A stretch of 64,000 bases of DNA. It comes from Deltaproteobacteria bacterium HGW-Deltaproteobacteria-12. Lineage in GTDB: Bacteria > Desulfobacterota > Syntrophia > Syntrophales > Smithellaceae. The DNA lies in contig PHBK01000026.1 of assembly GCA_002840565.1 (NCBI GenBank), positions 46,916-110,915 of the forward strand, written 5' to 3'. Numbering within the stretch: the stretch's first letter is position 1; each line of letters opens with the position of its first letter. The notes beneath the pieces are model-generated. The model made no database searches. It saw only the letters and a list, made by a program, of their open reading frames with translations, and was not told the DNA's origin. Shown in pieces: positions 23,816 to 33,072 of the stretch. Made by a program: the position numbers and the translations under genes.

Positions 23816-25759
23816 ATGATGGGCACACTGCGCAACATTTTATCGCCTCTGAAGATTAAGTCCATGGAAATTTCCAATCGGGTGGTTATGCCTCCGATGG
23901 GAACGAACCTGGGAAGAAAGGATGGAACGGTCAGCGACGAGAATATCGCCTACCTGACGCGCCGCGCCCAGGGTAAGCCGGGCTTGATCATCACGGAAAT
24001 CACCGGCGTTCATCCCGATGGAGTTGTGGGTCCGAATCAGATCGGCGCCTACGATGACCGCTTTATTCCGGGACTCAAAAAGATGGCCGACGCGGCGCAC
24101 AAGGAAGGCTGCAAGATCGCGATGCAGATTCATCACACCGGTCGGGAAAGCCTGTATCTTCTGGTAAAAGGCAGGGCCATGGCGCCGTCGCCGATTCCCA
24201 GCATTGTTTTCAAGGGCAATCCCCGGGAAATGACGCTCGACGAAATTCAGGAAATGATTATCTGCTTCGGCCAGGCGGCGCGAAGAGCGCGGGAAGCCGG
24301 TTACGACGCAGTAGAAATCCACGGCGCCCACGGGTATCTGCTTACCCAGTTTCTTTCGGCCATTACCAATCAGCGGTCCGACCGGTACGGTGGGGCGACA
24401 CTGAAAGAGCGCTCACGATTCGTTCTGGAAGTCATTGCCGAGGTCCGGCGGCAGGTGGGGGAGGATTATCCTGTTTCCATCCGGCTCTCCGCGCAGGAAT
24501 TCATTAAAGGCGGTTACAGCGGGGATGATATGCAGACCATTATTCCGGACATGGTGAAAGCCGGAGCCGACCTGATCCACGCGTCTTTCGGCACCCACGG
24601 CAGCCCGGGCGGCATCACCCAGGCGACCGGCGAATACGCCCCCGGCTTTAATGTCTGGCTCGCGAAAAAAATCAAAGATGTGACGGCCGTACCGGTCATC
24701 GCCGTGGGCCGCTTCACCGATCCGGCGGCGGCCGATGAAGTCATCGCGCGGGGTGATGCGGACCTGGTTGCCTTCGGGCGGCAGTTCCTGGCCGATCCTG
24801 ATTTTCTGATCAAAGCCGGAGCCGGCCGGACGGCGGACATCCGGCAATGCATCGCCTGCAACCAGGGATGCATCGAAAGGGAAATGCTCGGGGAGGGAAA
24901 CATCCGCTGTTCCATTAATCCCGAGACGGGGCAGGAAACCATCTATCCCGAAGGCCCGTCGGCTGCGCCGCGTAATATATGGGTCGTGGGTTCAGGTCCC
25001 GCAGGTTTGATCGCCGCTTCCGAAGCCTGCCGCCTGGGCCACAAGGTAACTCTTTTCGAAAAGAAAGAGATCCTGGGCGGGCAGATCCGTTACGCCCAGG
25101 TTCCCCCGCATAAAGAAATTTACGGCCAATGGATCGACTGGCAGATCGGCCAGATCGAAAAATCCAAAGTGGCCATCAGGAAAGAGACCGAAGTCACGGA
25201 GGTGCTGCTTACCGACGGAAAGCCTGATTATGTCATCGTGGCCACGGGCGGAGAAAAAATGGTTCCGCCCATCACCGGCATCAATCAGCCCTTTGTCTGC
25301 GATGCCTGGCAGATTCTGGACGGTCGGGTCGCTCCGGGCAAAAATGTCGTCGTCATCGGCGGCGGGCTGATCGGCATGGAAGTGGCGGACTTTCTCAGCG
25401 AGAAAGGTGTTAAAGTCACGCTTGTGGAAATGCTGCAACGGTCACCTGTTCTGAAAATCACTTCCCATGGTTACATGCTGCATAACCGTCTGCGGGAGAA
25501 GGGCTGCCGGCTGATGTTTGGCGTAGAAGTCAAGACCATCGGTGACGCATGTGTGGAATGCAACGCAGACAGCGAAGCATCCACAATCTCTCCTGTGGAC
25601 CAGGTTGTGATTGCCGTCGGGATGAAACCCGTCAATGCTCTTCAGGGTGTTCTGGAGAAACTCGGTATCGGCTTTGCCGTTGTCGGCGACGCCCGCACTC
25701 CCCGAAGAATCATTGAAGCAGTGGAAGAAGGGGCACGCGCCGTCTGGGATCTGAAATAG
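23816..25759 (+). CDS. Old-Yellow-Enzyme-type NADH:flavin oxidoreductase, 2,4-dienoyl-CoA reductase-like
   Basis: A 647-residue multidomain flavoenzyme. Residues 1-330 form the FMN-binding TIM barrel (VVMPPMGTN, HHTGRES, GAHGYLLTQFLS, NQRSDRYGG). A four-cysteine Fe-S motif follows, C-x2-C-x3-C (CIACNQGC) with the last cysteine in IRCSINP. The C-terminal half has an FAD site (VVGSGPAGLIAA) and a nested NAD(P) site (VVIGGGLIGMEVADFL). This matches 2,4-dienoyl-CoA reductase (FadH) and the BaiCD/BaiH group. The substrate is probably an unsaturated acyl-CoA or enoate. AAAGGAG precedes the ATG. Confidence 0.88.
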   Translation: MMGTLRNILSPLKIKSMEISNRVVMPPMGTNLGRKDGTVSDENIAYLTRRAQGKPGLIITEITGVHPDGVVGPNQIGAYDDRFIPGLKKMADAAHKEGCKIAMQIHHTGRESLYLLVKGRAMAPSPIPSIVFKGNPREMTLDEIQEMIICFGQAARRAREAGYDAVEIHGAHGYLLTQFLSAITNQRSDRYGGATLKERSRFVLEVIAEVRRQVGEDYPVSIRLSAQEFIKGGYSGDDMQTIIPDMVKAGADLIHASFGTHGSPGGITQATGEYAPGFNVWLAKKIKDVTAVPVIAVGRFTDPAAADEVIARGDADLVAFGRQFLADPDFLIKAGAGRTADIRQCIACNQGCIEREMLGEGNIRCSINPETGQETIYPEGPSAAPRNIWVVGSGPAGLIAASEACRLGHKVTLFEKKEILGGQIRYAQVPPHKEIYGQWIDWQIGQIEKSKVAIRKETEVTEVLLTDGKPDYVIVATGGEKMVPPITGINQPFVCDAWQILDGRVAPGKNVVVIGGGLIGMEVADFLSEKGVKVTLVEMLQRSPVLKITSHGYMLHNRLREKGCRLMFGVEVKTIGDACVECNADSEASTISPVDQVVIAVGMKPVNALQGVLEKLGIGFAVVGDARTPRRIIEAVEEGARAVWDLK

Positions 25760-25783
25760 ACAAGCTGTTATAAAAAATAAAAA

Positions 25784-27181
25784 TTACTCCGGGCGATTCA
25801 TTGCCCTGGCACACTTGTAAAGGATGGAAAGTACCTCAAACGGCTGCTCGATTTCGGGGAAAGTCGGGACGCCGAGCGGTTCAAGATAATTCTTGCATTC
25901 ATCCATATATTTCTTGTCGGCGCTGAAAGTGACGATGAGCGGTTTGTCGGGATACCGTTTTTTTAGGTCCAGAATAAAGTCATAGGACGGGATTCCTGTG
26001 TCCTCCGTCAGCATGAGGACGGTGACTACTGCATCAATGTTTGGATCCTTCAGTACCGCTTCCATTCCTTCCCTGTATCCGAATTCTACACCGCGAACCG
26101 AGGCGGATGCCCAGATGTCCACCGGATTTCGCATCCTGATAAAAGGAGGGCTGATATCATGAAGGCGCCGGATGGTGGCAGGTTCAATTTCCGGAATATC
26201 GAGGCCCAACCGGACGCACAGATCGGACAGCACCACGAGCATGGCCCCGGAAGGGGCGAGGAAACTTAACCTGTTACCCTTGGGGAGAGGAAGCATGGAG
26301 AGGGCCTTACCGGCCAGGATCAGGTGCGTATAATCCCATATTCTCACCACCCCTGCTTGACGGAGCATGGCGTCAATAAGACGATCCTCGGCTGCCATGG
26401 CGGCCGTGTGGGCGACGGCGGCATGTCTGCCCGCTTCTGTGGAGCCACTCTTCAGCATGACCACAGGCTTGCGGCGCGTGACCTGACGGGCAATCTCCAG
26501 GAACTTGCGCGGGCGCTTGATGCTCTCGATGTACATGACGATGGCGCTCGTTTCGGGGTCATCCGCCAGGTACTCCAGGGCATCGCTCTCATCAATGTCT
26601 ATCTTGTTGCCCAGACCGATGACCCGGGAAACGCCGAAGTGCTCGCCGGTCATAATGTACTTCATGGTGTGGGTGGAGAAGTTGCCCGTCTGGGCGATGT
26701 ACGATACCGTCCCGCGGCGGATCTTTCCAAGGGGGAAAAAAGTGGACGTGAATCGATGGGGCGTGGAGATATTACCCGATGTGTTCGGTCCGATGACGTG
26801 GAGTTTTTTCTCCCTGACAATCTCGACTAATTCTTCCTGGATTTTCACCCCGTGATCGACCTCGGCAAACCCGCCTGCCGAGAGGACGGCATTCCGGATA
26901 CCTTTTTCCGCACAGGCACGCAGTGCCTGAGGTGTATCTTTCGCGGAGAGGATGATGATCGCCAGCTCGATTCCATCGGGCAGATTCGCGATGGAAGGCA
27001 ATACCGGAAGTCCCAGAATCTCCCCTCCTTTCGGGTTCACGAGGTAGATTGCCCCCCGGTATTCGTTGGCGAGGATATTTCTTATAACGTCATTGCCGGG
27101 ACGTCCGGGAGTCGCTGATGCACCGATAACCGCTACATTTTTCGGCTCAAAAAAATGATCGAATTCTTTTTTCATCATCAT
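25784..27181 (-). CDS. ADP-forming acyl-CoA synthetase, alpha subunit
   Basis: A 465-residue CoA-binding subunit of an NDP-forming acyl-CoA synthetase, which makes ATP from acyl-CoA and ADP or the reverse. The CoA-binding Rossmann domain begins FEPKNVAVIGASATPGRPG. Succinyl-CoA-synthetase-like domains follow, with IGPNTSGN and the phosphohistidine region near residue 260. That motif reads AVAHTAAMAA, while most relatives have SHTGA, so the glycine after the histidine-threonine is replaced. It overlaps the beta gene upstream by 4 nt, so the two form one enzyme. Confidence 0.88.
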   Translation of the reverse strand: MMMKKEFDHFFEPKNVAVIGASATPGRPGNDVIRNILANEYRGAIYLVNPKGGEILGLPVLPSIANLPDGIELAIIILSAKDTPQALRACAEKGIRNAVLSAGGFAEVDHGVKIQEELVEIVREKKLHVIGPNTSGNISTPHRFTSTFFPLGKIRRGTVSYIAQTGNFSTHTMKYIMTGEHFGVSRVIGLGNKIDIDESDALEYLADDPETSAIVMYIESIKRPRKFLEIARQVTRRKPVVMLKSGSTEAGRHAAVAHTAAMAAEDRLIDAMLRQAGVVRIWDYTHLILAGKALSMLPLPKGNRLSFLAPSGAMLVVLSDLCVRLGLDIPEIEPATIRRLHDISPPFIRMRNPVDIWASASVRGVEFGYREGMEAVLKDPNIDAVVTVLMLTEDTGIPSYDFILDLKKRYPDKPLIVTFSADKKYMDECKNYLEPLGVPTFPEIEQPFEVLSILYKCARAMNRPE

Positions 27182-27861
27182 TCTTTCCTGAGAACAACAA
27201 GAGCGTCCACGGCTACCGGCTTTCCATCCGTCCGGACTTTGAGAGGATTGATATCGATGGCCGCTACATTTTCATATTCCAGGCCGATCCTCCCCAGAGA
27301 CACCAGAACACGGGCAAGAATTTCCTGATCAATTGCTGCTTCTCCGCGGAACGGGTCCAATATCTTTCTGGCCCGGATCTCGCCGATCATTTCCCTTGCG
27401 TCCCCAGGTGTCAATGGGGCGATCCGGAAGGCTACATCGTCGAGGACCTCGGTGAAGATGCCTCCAAGACCAAACATCACGCAGGGCCCCAACTGGGGAT
27501 TCCTCGTCATTCCACAGACCAACTCTCTTGTCCCTTTGACCATCTCCTGAACCAGCAGGGCCTCACAGCCCCGGATTTTACCAAGACGGAGGCCCTCTTT
27601 TCTCACGTCGCGAACGTTCTTCAGGTTTAGGGCAATCCCGCCAACCTCGGTCTTGTGGGCCAGGTCGGCACCACATGCCTTCAGGACAACGGGATAACCA
27701 ATTCTTCTGGCCTCGGCAGCTGCCGAATCAGGGTCATGTGCTAAGGTTTCATTGCAGATGGGAATCCCGAATGCAGACAGAAAACGTTTCGAGTCATACT
27801 CGCTGAGGGACGCCCGGCCTTTTGCCATCGCTTCGTTTAGCAGGTTCATCAAGGGGTCCAT
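27178..27861 (-). CDS. ADP-forming acyl-CoA synthetase, beta subunit (ATP-grasp)
   Basis: A 227-residue ATP-grasp_5 protein, the nucleotide-binding partner of the alpha subunit encoded next. Family features are YPVVLKACGADLAHKTEVGG, MVKGTRELVCGMTRNPQLGP, VMFGLGGIFTEVLDDV and DINPLKV near the C-terminus. AAGGAG lies almost against the ATG at 27861, so a later ATG at 27849 is also possible. Transcribed ahead of, and coupled to, the alpha gene. Confidence 0.87.
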   Translation of the reverse strand: MDPLMNLLNEAMAKGRASLSEYDSKRFLSAFGIPICNETLAHDPDSAAAEARRIGYPVVLKACGADLAHKTEVGGIALNLKNVRDVRKEGLRLGKIRGCEALLVQEMVKGTRELVCGMTRNPQLGPCVMFGLGGIFTEVLDDVAFRIAPLTPGDAREMIGEIRARKILDPFRGEAAIDQEILARVLVSLGRIGLEYENVAAIDINPLKVRTDGKPVAVDALVVLRKE

Positions 27862-28167
27862 GCTCCTTCAAATGCCAGATTGTTTTCCCATATCGGGTGA
27901 TGGTATAATTAACATGAAAGCCCGCATCCTCAAATCATAAAATGCTTAACCTTCGACAAAAAGACTTTTCCCTCCGGACTTTATGAAGATGTTCAGCTGT
28001 TCTTTTAAAAACCGGGGTTCATTGACGGCAGCTCAGGCCGGTCATGAGATCAAAGACCGGAACTTCAGTCGTGCGGCTGATGTATTTAATCAAGAAAAAA
28101 TCAAGAGATATGACGCCTTTCCCGCCCAATACAGTCAATGGCAATTCAAGTCCACCTCGGGGATCAA
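27862..28167. other. 306-nt gap without a supported gene
   Basis: Between two minus-strand genes. It holds the upstream region of the beta-subunit gene and the 3' flank of the flavoprotein gene. A 6-bp CCGGTC/GACCGG dyad at 28038-28060 is the only structure seen. A 131-codon open frame on the plus strand lacks a start signal and runs into the flavoprotein gene. Confidence 0.4.
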
Positions 28168-28803
28168 TCACCTGATAAAGTTAAATAATATTTTCTCTTC
28201 TTTTTGGGGTGGTTCAATTTTACCTGCTGTGGCTTCTTTCATCTTTAACAACCATGCCATATTCTTACCCAGAACTCTCATGATCTGTGTACCTTCGTCA
28301 TCTTTTATTGCTTCTCCAGGAGTTTTGCCATGTATCACATTCCAATACCGGGATGTTGCAATGATCATTTCAGCGTAAGTGAGATAATGGTTTAGACTAT
28401 CTAAAGTAACAGAACCGCCTGTTCTTCTGACTGCTACAACCGCTGCTGCAACTTTATGACGAAACAAATTCCCATTCTTTCCAGAAACAAAAAACATACG
28501 ATCTAAGAAACTTTTCATCGTACCCGGTATACCCGAATAATAGACTGGTGAGCCAAGGATAATGCCATCGGCTTGTTTTACTATTTGTATCCAATCGTTC
28601 AGTTCATCGGATTTAATGGAGCATTTTTGGTCTTGATTTATGGAACATTTTCCACAATCAATACAGCCATGTATCATTTTATGACCGATATGGAGTATCT
28701 CGAACTCTATGCCAACGGCTCTGAGTTCATTACCGACCATGCTCAGGGCATGAAAAGTATTCCCTTCTTTGTTGGGACTTCCGTTTATTGCGATTACTTT
28801 CAT
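28168..28803 (-). CDS. Iron-sulfur flavoprotein of the NADPH-dependent FMN reductase family
   Basis: A 211-residue flavodoxin-fold protein. The FMN phosphate loop is INGSPNKEGNT, and GSPVYYSGIPGTMKSFLDR is the typical flavin-contact segment. Between them lies a compact cysteine motif, C-x2-C-x2-C-x7-C (CIDCGKC...C), the arrangement that binds a [4Fe-4S] cluster in archaeal/anaerobe Isf proteins. Such proteins reduce O2, peroxide or other acceptors with ferredoxin electrons. Free-standing here. Confidence 0.82.
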   Translation of the reverse strand: MKVIAINGSPNKEGNTFHALSMVGNELRAVGIEFEILHIGHKMIHGCIDCGKCSINQDQKCSIKSDELNDWIQIVKQADGIILGSPVYYSGIPGTMKSFLDRMFFVSGKNGNLFRHKVAAAVVAVRRTGGSVTLDSLNHYLTYAEMIIATSRYWNVIHGKTPGEAIKDDEGTQIMRVLGKNMAWLLKMKEATAGKIEPPQKEEKILFNFIR

Positions 28804-28981
28804 TTTTTTCAGATCCTCTTTAATTTTCTAATGTTGATAAGATAATATACCATATACCAGAGGGGACAGCCTTAAGTATTTAAGTTGTTGTCTTCATTTT
28901 ATCGCAATCTTTTCTTGATAATGGATAGATAGATGATTGTTGGAGATACTTAATTTCTTCAGGGCGTCCCCCCTGTTTCCC

Positions 28982-30022
28982 TTAAAGGGAAGAAATTCTA
29001 TCGGCCCGGCCGAACTCCCGGGCGGCCTCCATGAAAAAGGAGACCCGGTCCATGGTGGAGTTGTGCGGCAACTCGCATCCGGAGGAAAGGATATAGGCCC
29101 CGCCTGGGGCGGCGGTCCGGATGCAGTTTTTTACGGCGGTTTCGATTTCCTCCTTTGTCCCCTGGACGAATAAGGAGGTGGCTACGTTTCCGACCAGGGC
29201 GATTTTCTTCCGGGAGATTTGAATCATCTTTTCAAGGGAAGAAGGGCTGTCCAGACTCAACGCGCTGATTCCGAGATTGAGCAGGTCTTCCATGACCGGG
29301 TCGATGTATCCGCACACGTGCAGGGAGAGCCCTTTTTTCTTGGCCGCGAAGAATCGGACCAGCTCTTCGTGATGGGGCTTGATGAACCTGCGGTACAGGG
29401 CCGGCGAGATCAAGCTGCACGAGCAGGCTGCCTCCCCCATGGTCAGGGAAACCCCTGTTTCCAGAAGCTTTCCCCCCAGGGTCTTGGTCGTTTCCGTGGT
29501 GAAGGCCATCAGGTTATCCACGAAACCCGGATCATCGATCGTGTCGAAGATCAGCTCCTGGGTCCCGCGAAGGCCGATCGCCGTGGTCCAGGGGCCGGTT
29601 ACGGTCCCGGCGAGGTTGGCTCCCTTGAGCGTTAGCACGGCGTTGCGGCAGGCCTCGAGATAAAGAGGATAACGGCCTGCCTTTTCCGGATTCGGCAGGA
29701 TCAGCTTCCCCAGGTTCTTCTTCTCGGCCAGGACGTGCCGTTTAACCTGGGGAAACGCGTCATCCCGAAACTCCAGTTCCGCTCCCGCGGTTTCAGCTTC
29801 CATCATGATGTCCCAGGAAATCTCGACGGCATCGTGGCCGAATCGTTCATAGGCGAGGAGCGTCCCCTCCACAAGTTTTTTCGGGTCGTTAAAGTAATCC
29901 TTCAGGGAGCAGTTGAGAAGGGCTGCCCGGAAAGCCCCGAGTATTAGCCCGACTGGAATGCGATCGGCACAGCTTCGCTTCATGGCGGCGACGATCCGCT
30001 CACGTCCCGTTATTTCGCCCAT
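28982..30022 (-). CDS. Uroporphyrinogen-decarboxylase-family protein (MtaA/CmuA-like)
   Basis: A 346-residue protein of the UroD superfamily that includes corrinoid methyltransferases MtaA and CmuA. Features include RIPVGLILGAFRA near the start, GPWTTAIGLRG, and SLHVCGYIDPVMEDLL near residue 245, where the Cys-containing segment could bind zinc as in the methyltransferases. The ATG at 30022 follows AGGAGG by 6 nt; an upstream ATG at 30037 would put that site inside the gene. No corrinoid protein gene adjoins, so its reaction is open: methyl transfer or a UroD-fold lyase. Confidence 0.78.
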   Translation of the reverse strand: MGEITGRERIVAAMKRSCADRIPVGLILGAFRAALLNCSLKDYFNDPKKLVEGTLLAYERFGHDAVEISWDIMMEAETAGAELEFRDDAFPQVKRHVLAEKKNLGKLILPNPEKAGRYPLYLEACRNAVLTLKGANLAGTVTGPWTTAIGLRGTQELIFDTIDDPGFVDNLMAFTTETTKTLGGKLLETGVSLTMGEAACSCSLISPALYRRFIKPHHEELVRFFAAKKKGLSLHVCGYIDPVMEDLLNLGISALSLDSPSSLEKMIQISRKKIALVGNVATSLFVQGTKEEIETAVKNCIRTAAPGGAYILSSGCELPHNSTMDRVSFFMEAAREFGRADRISSL

Positions 30023-30529
30023 ATCCAACCTCCTCATTTATAATGAAACGCAGAGAACCGAGAGCATAGGGCAATGAGAAAAATTATTTTTTCCATAACT
30101 TCCCATGTCGATGGTTTCATGAAAGGCCTGAAATTTCGTTTTGCTCTCATTCCACTTTTTTCGTAACCATCAAAGTTCGCCCATCAAACCCGGTCTGCGC
30201 TCCATGCTCTCCGCTTCTTTAACAAGAACTTCCTTGTTGAGGTGTGAACTCTAAGAAACGCCGTCTTGGATGTCAAGAAATATTGCCGAAATGATATTTC
30301 CAGTTGTGATATTTCCGGTGGCGGTCACAAGTTGCCACTTGAAAGAAAGCATTCGTGTGCTGATGGGTGTTTTGTTGAGTACAAGAAGACACAAATGAGT
30401 CCAGAGGAAAGAAATATTGGTTGTCGGCATGTCCACATTTCAAACCGGATTCAATCGTCTGTTCAGATCAGCCAACCGCCGGCAAGGACACCTCCTGCCA
30501 AGATTTAGCATATTCCAGCCGGTACCATT
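30023..30529. other. 507-nt intergenic region
   Basis: Lies between the start of the UroD-like gene and the end of the nadA operon. I see no supported gene and no T-tract terminator on either strand. A short ORF at 30421-30618 overlaps the real gene next to it and is rejected. Confidence 0.4.
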
Positions 30530-30928
30530 TCAATTCTGGCCCCATTTATAAGGCAAATCCGGCGGTTCCTTCCAGCCGAAGCGGCTGTAATAGGACTGAT
30601 CTTTACGCAGCAAATTAGAGCGGTGGGCGGCATGAAACTTATCATTGCCGAACCAGGTCGGATAAGCAATTCTGCCGCGAATGGACATTCTTCGCATCCG
30701 GTTTTTATAACCGCGGCTGGTCCATTCTTCCAGCGCCAGATTGTAATAAAGTTTTAAAGCGTTTACATGCCCGCGCCACATTTTTACGGCGGGATGATGG
30801 CGCCAACCTCCACCTTGTTTAATGGCCCTGATGATCTGATAAGCTTCCACTCTCTGTTTGCCGAGCCGGCGGTAATCGAGCGCCTGCAAGGATTTTTTAA
30901 AGTCGGGGCAGGGGAGAAAGGTCTGCAT
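30530..30928 (-). CDS. MSMEG_6728-family protein, endonuclease-V-like fold
   Basis: A 132-residue protein beginning MQTFLPCPDFKKSLQALDYR. It matches a widespread family of small proteins often called MSMEG_6728 or related to T4 endonuclease V (pyrimidine-dimer glycosylase). Conserved blocks are LDYRRLGKQRVEAYQI, GGGWRHHPAVKMWRG and YPTWFGNDKFHAAHRS. Activity on DNA is a family-level guess. It is the last gene of the nadA-metX-metW-ridA operon, 2 nt after ridA. A decayed fragment of the same gene lies at 23.7 kb. Confidence 0.72.
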   Translation of the reverse strand: MQTFLPCPDFKKSLQALDYRRLGKQRVEAYQIIRAIKQGGGWRHHPAVKMWRGHVNALKLYYNLALEEWTSRGYKNRMRRMSIRGRIAYPTWFGNDKFHAAHRSNLLRKDQSYYSRFGWKEPPDLPYKWGQN

Positions 30929-30930
30929 GC

Positions 30931-31308
30931 TTATCTCTGCAAGGCGATAGCTTCAACTTCCAGGGGTGCGCCTTTGGGCAGGCTGTTAACCGCAACAGTG
31001 GAGCGTGCCGGCGGGGCCTCAGGGAAATATTCGGAATATATTTCATTGACCGCGGGAAAATCATTCATGTTTGTTAAAAAAACAGTCGTCTTTACAATAT
31101 CCGCCATTGTTAAGCCGGCGGCAGTGATTACAGACTTTATATTTTCCAGCACCTGGCGGGTGGCGACGCGAATATCACCGGCGATCTCGCCGGTGTTCGG
31201 ATCAACCGGCAATTGACCGGATATAAAAATGAAGCCGCCCGCTGCGACGCCGATTGAATAGGGCCCGGCAACGGGCAGTTTAGTGGAAACAATTATCTTC
31301 TTTCCCAT
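30931..31308 (-). CDS. ridA: RidA-family imine/enamine deaminase
   Basis: A 125-residue RidA (YjgF/YER057c/UK114) protein, which removes reactive enamine/imine intermediates. GPYSIGVAAGGFIFISGQLP, the DNMNDF-type loop and the C-terminal LPKGAPLEVEAIAL with the conserved glutamate are present; the substrate arginine is in PPARSTVAV. AAGGAGC precedes the ATG. It follows metW by 5 nt in a methionine/NAD operon, both pathways that can produce such intermediates. Confidence 0.92.
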   Translation of the reverse strand: MGKKIIVSTKLPVAGPYSIGVAAGGFIFISGQLPVDPNTGEIAGDIRVATRQVLENIKSVITAAGLTMADIVKTTVFLTNMNDFPAVNEIYSEYFPEAPPARSTVAVNSLPKGAPLEVEAIALQR

Positions 31309-31313
31309 AATTG

Positions 31314-31901
31314 TTAAGAGCTCCTTCCGGTAATTACAAAAACTGCGTTTAAAGCCAGCAGATTGGGCAGTATACGCACTTGCCCGGATTTCCCGAGATA
31401 GTATGCTTGTTCAATGTTAATATTTTTTTTGCGGCAATAGTCGGTAAAATCAATAATGGTGAGGAAGCGGATATTGGGGGTTTCAAACCAGTAATAAGGC
31501 AAGGCCTCATTAATCGGGGTTCTCCCGTGCAAAAGAAGAGTTAAACGGGCATGGATATGGGCAAAATTGGGAAATCCGATAATAACCCGCTTTCCCACGC
31601 GCAGCGCTTCCGAAATGACAAAATCGGCGGCTTTTATTTCCTGCATGATTTGATTTAAGATAACATAATCGAAAGAACCATCGGGATAATCGACCAATCC
31701 GCTTTCAATGTCACCCTGCAGCACCGTCAGGCCCTGTTCAACGCATTGGTGCATTTGATTCTCGCTAAGCTCGATGCCCTGCACCAGAGCGTTCTTTTCG
31801 CGACGCAAAAGGGAAAGCAATTCCCCGTTGCCGCAGCCCAGATCAAGCACATGAGCGCCGTCGGGAATAATCTGTGAAATAATGTAATGATCCTGTTTCA
31901 T
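31314..31901 (-). CDS. metW: MetW, methionine biosynthesis methyltransferase-like protein
   Basis: A 195-residue class-I SAM-binding-fold protein. Motif I is HVLDLGCGNGELL, followed by QGIELSENQ and FDYVILNQIMQEI. It is found almost always beside metX, where it is needed for homoserine acetyltransferase activity in proteobacteria. Here it follows metX by 14 nt. Confidence 0.92.
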   Translation of the reverse strand: MKQDHYIISQIIPDGAHVLDLGCGNGELLSLLRREKNALVQGIELSENQMHQCVEQGLTVLQGDIESGLVDYPDGSFDYVILNQIMQEIKAADFVISEALRVGKRVIIGFPNFAHIHARLTLLLHGRTPINEALPYYWFETPNIRFLTIIDFTDYCRKKNINIEQAYYLGKSGQVRILPNLLALNAVFVITGRSS

Positions 31902-31915
31902 AGCGGAGTTCTTTT

Positions 31916-33037
31916 TTAATCCGGAGAGATATTGGCCAGAAAGTTTTTAATCAAGCGTGTTTCATCTGCAATTTCAATCAGAAATGCATCGTGTCCCCAG
32001 GTCGATATTAAGTCAAAATATGTGGTGTAAGCATGCTTTCTTTTGAGGAGACGAACAATGTCCTGCGACTGATGCGATGGATAGAGCCAATCTGATTTAA
32101 AGGAAATTATCAAAAACCGTATGTTTGTTTTCTTAACGCCGGGCATAAAATTATCCCCGGATAAATCAAAGTAGTCCATCGCCTTGGTTATATAAAGATA
32201 GGAATTGGCATCGAAGCGCTTGACAAAGTTGTAGCCGCGATACCGCAAATATCCTTCGACTTCAAAATCATCGATAAACTGGAAACTGAGGTTATCGTTC
32301 TTAAGTTTGCGGGAAAATTTCTCTTCCATGGACTGATCACTCATAAATGTAATGTGACCGATCATCCGTGCCACCGCCAGCCCTTTTTCCGGCTGGCCCT
32401 GCTCGTAATAGTAGCCATTGTTCCAGGCCGGATCAGCCATGATCGTTTGTCGGATAACCTCGTTAAAGGCGATCTGCTGCGGAGAATGCTTCAAGGCTGT
32501 GGCGATGGGGATTGCCGTAACAACTCTTTCCGGATATTTTGACGCCCACTGCAGAGCCTGCATGCCTCCCATGGAGCCGCCGATCACGCAAAGAAGTTTA
32601 TCAATACCGAAAAAATCAACCAGATGTTTTTGGGCGTCAACCATGTCTTCAATTGTGATTACCGGAAAATCCAGGGCATAAGGTTTTCCGGTTGCAAAAT
32701 TTCGGGAAGATGGTCCGGTGCTGCCTTTGCAGCCGCCGATGACATTGGAGCAGATTACAAAATATTGGTTTGTATCTAGAGCTTTGTCCGGGCCGATCAT
32801 ATCGTTCCACCAGCCTGCCGCTTTATCCCCTTTATGAAATCCGGCGGCGTGAGCATCGCCCGAAAGAGCATGGCAGACCAGTATGGCGTTGGACTTTCCG
32901 GCATTGAGAGCGCCGTAAGTTTGATAGGCTAAAGTAACCGGACTCAGAGAGCGGCCTGATTTCAGCGGCAATGTATCGGGCGGTTCGGCAAACGTAAAAT
33001 ATTGTGTCTGGACGATGCCGATGGAATCATTGTTCAT
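31916..33037 (-). CDS. metX: Homoserine O-acetyltransferase
   Basis: A 373-residue alpha/beta-hydrolase that acylates homoserine in methionine synthesis. The nucleophile elbow is IGGSMGGMQALQW, with the acid in KSDWLYP and the histidine in WGHDAFLIE. Length and order match MetX. Some MetX proteins use succinyl-CoA instead of acetyl-CoA; the sequence alone does not settle this. It follows nadA by 35 nt. Confidence 0.93.
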   Translation of the reverse strand: MNNDSIGIVQTQYFTFAEPPDTLPLKSGRSLSPVTLAYQTYGALNAGKSNAILVCHALSGDAHAAGFHKGDKAAGWWNDMIGPDKALDTNQYFVICSNVIGGCKGSTGPSSRNFATGKPYALDFPVITIEDMVDAQKHLVDFFGIDKLLCVIGGSMGGMQALQWASKYPERVVTAIPIATALKHSPQQIAFNEVIRQTIMADPAWNNGYYYEQGQPEKGLAVARMIGHITFMSDQSMEEKFSRKLKNDNLSFQFIDDFEVEGYLRYRGYNFVKRFDANSYLYITKAMDYFDLSGDNFMPGVKKTNIRFLIISFKSDWLYPSHQSQDIVRLLKRKHAYTTYFDLISTWGHDAFLIEIADETRLIKNFLANISPD

Positions 33038-33072
33038 AAATAATCAACTCCGGTCACGAGATCATAGCGTTG

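Noticed and set aside
27983..28378. 131-codon plus-strand frame
   Set aside because: No ribosome binding site, and it runs antisense into the flavoprotein gene.
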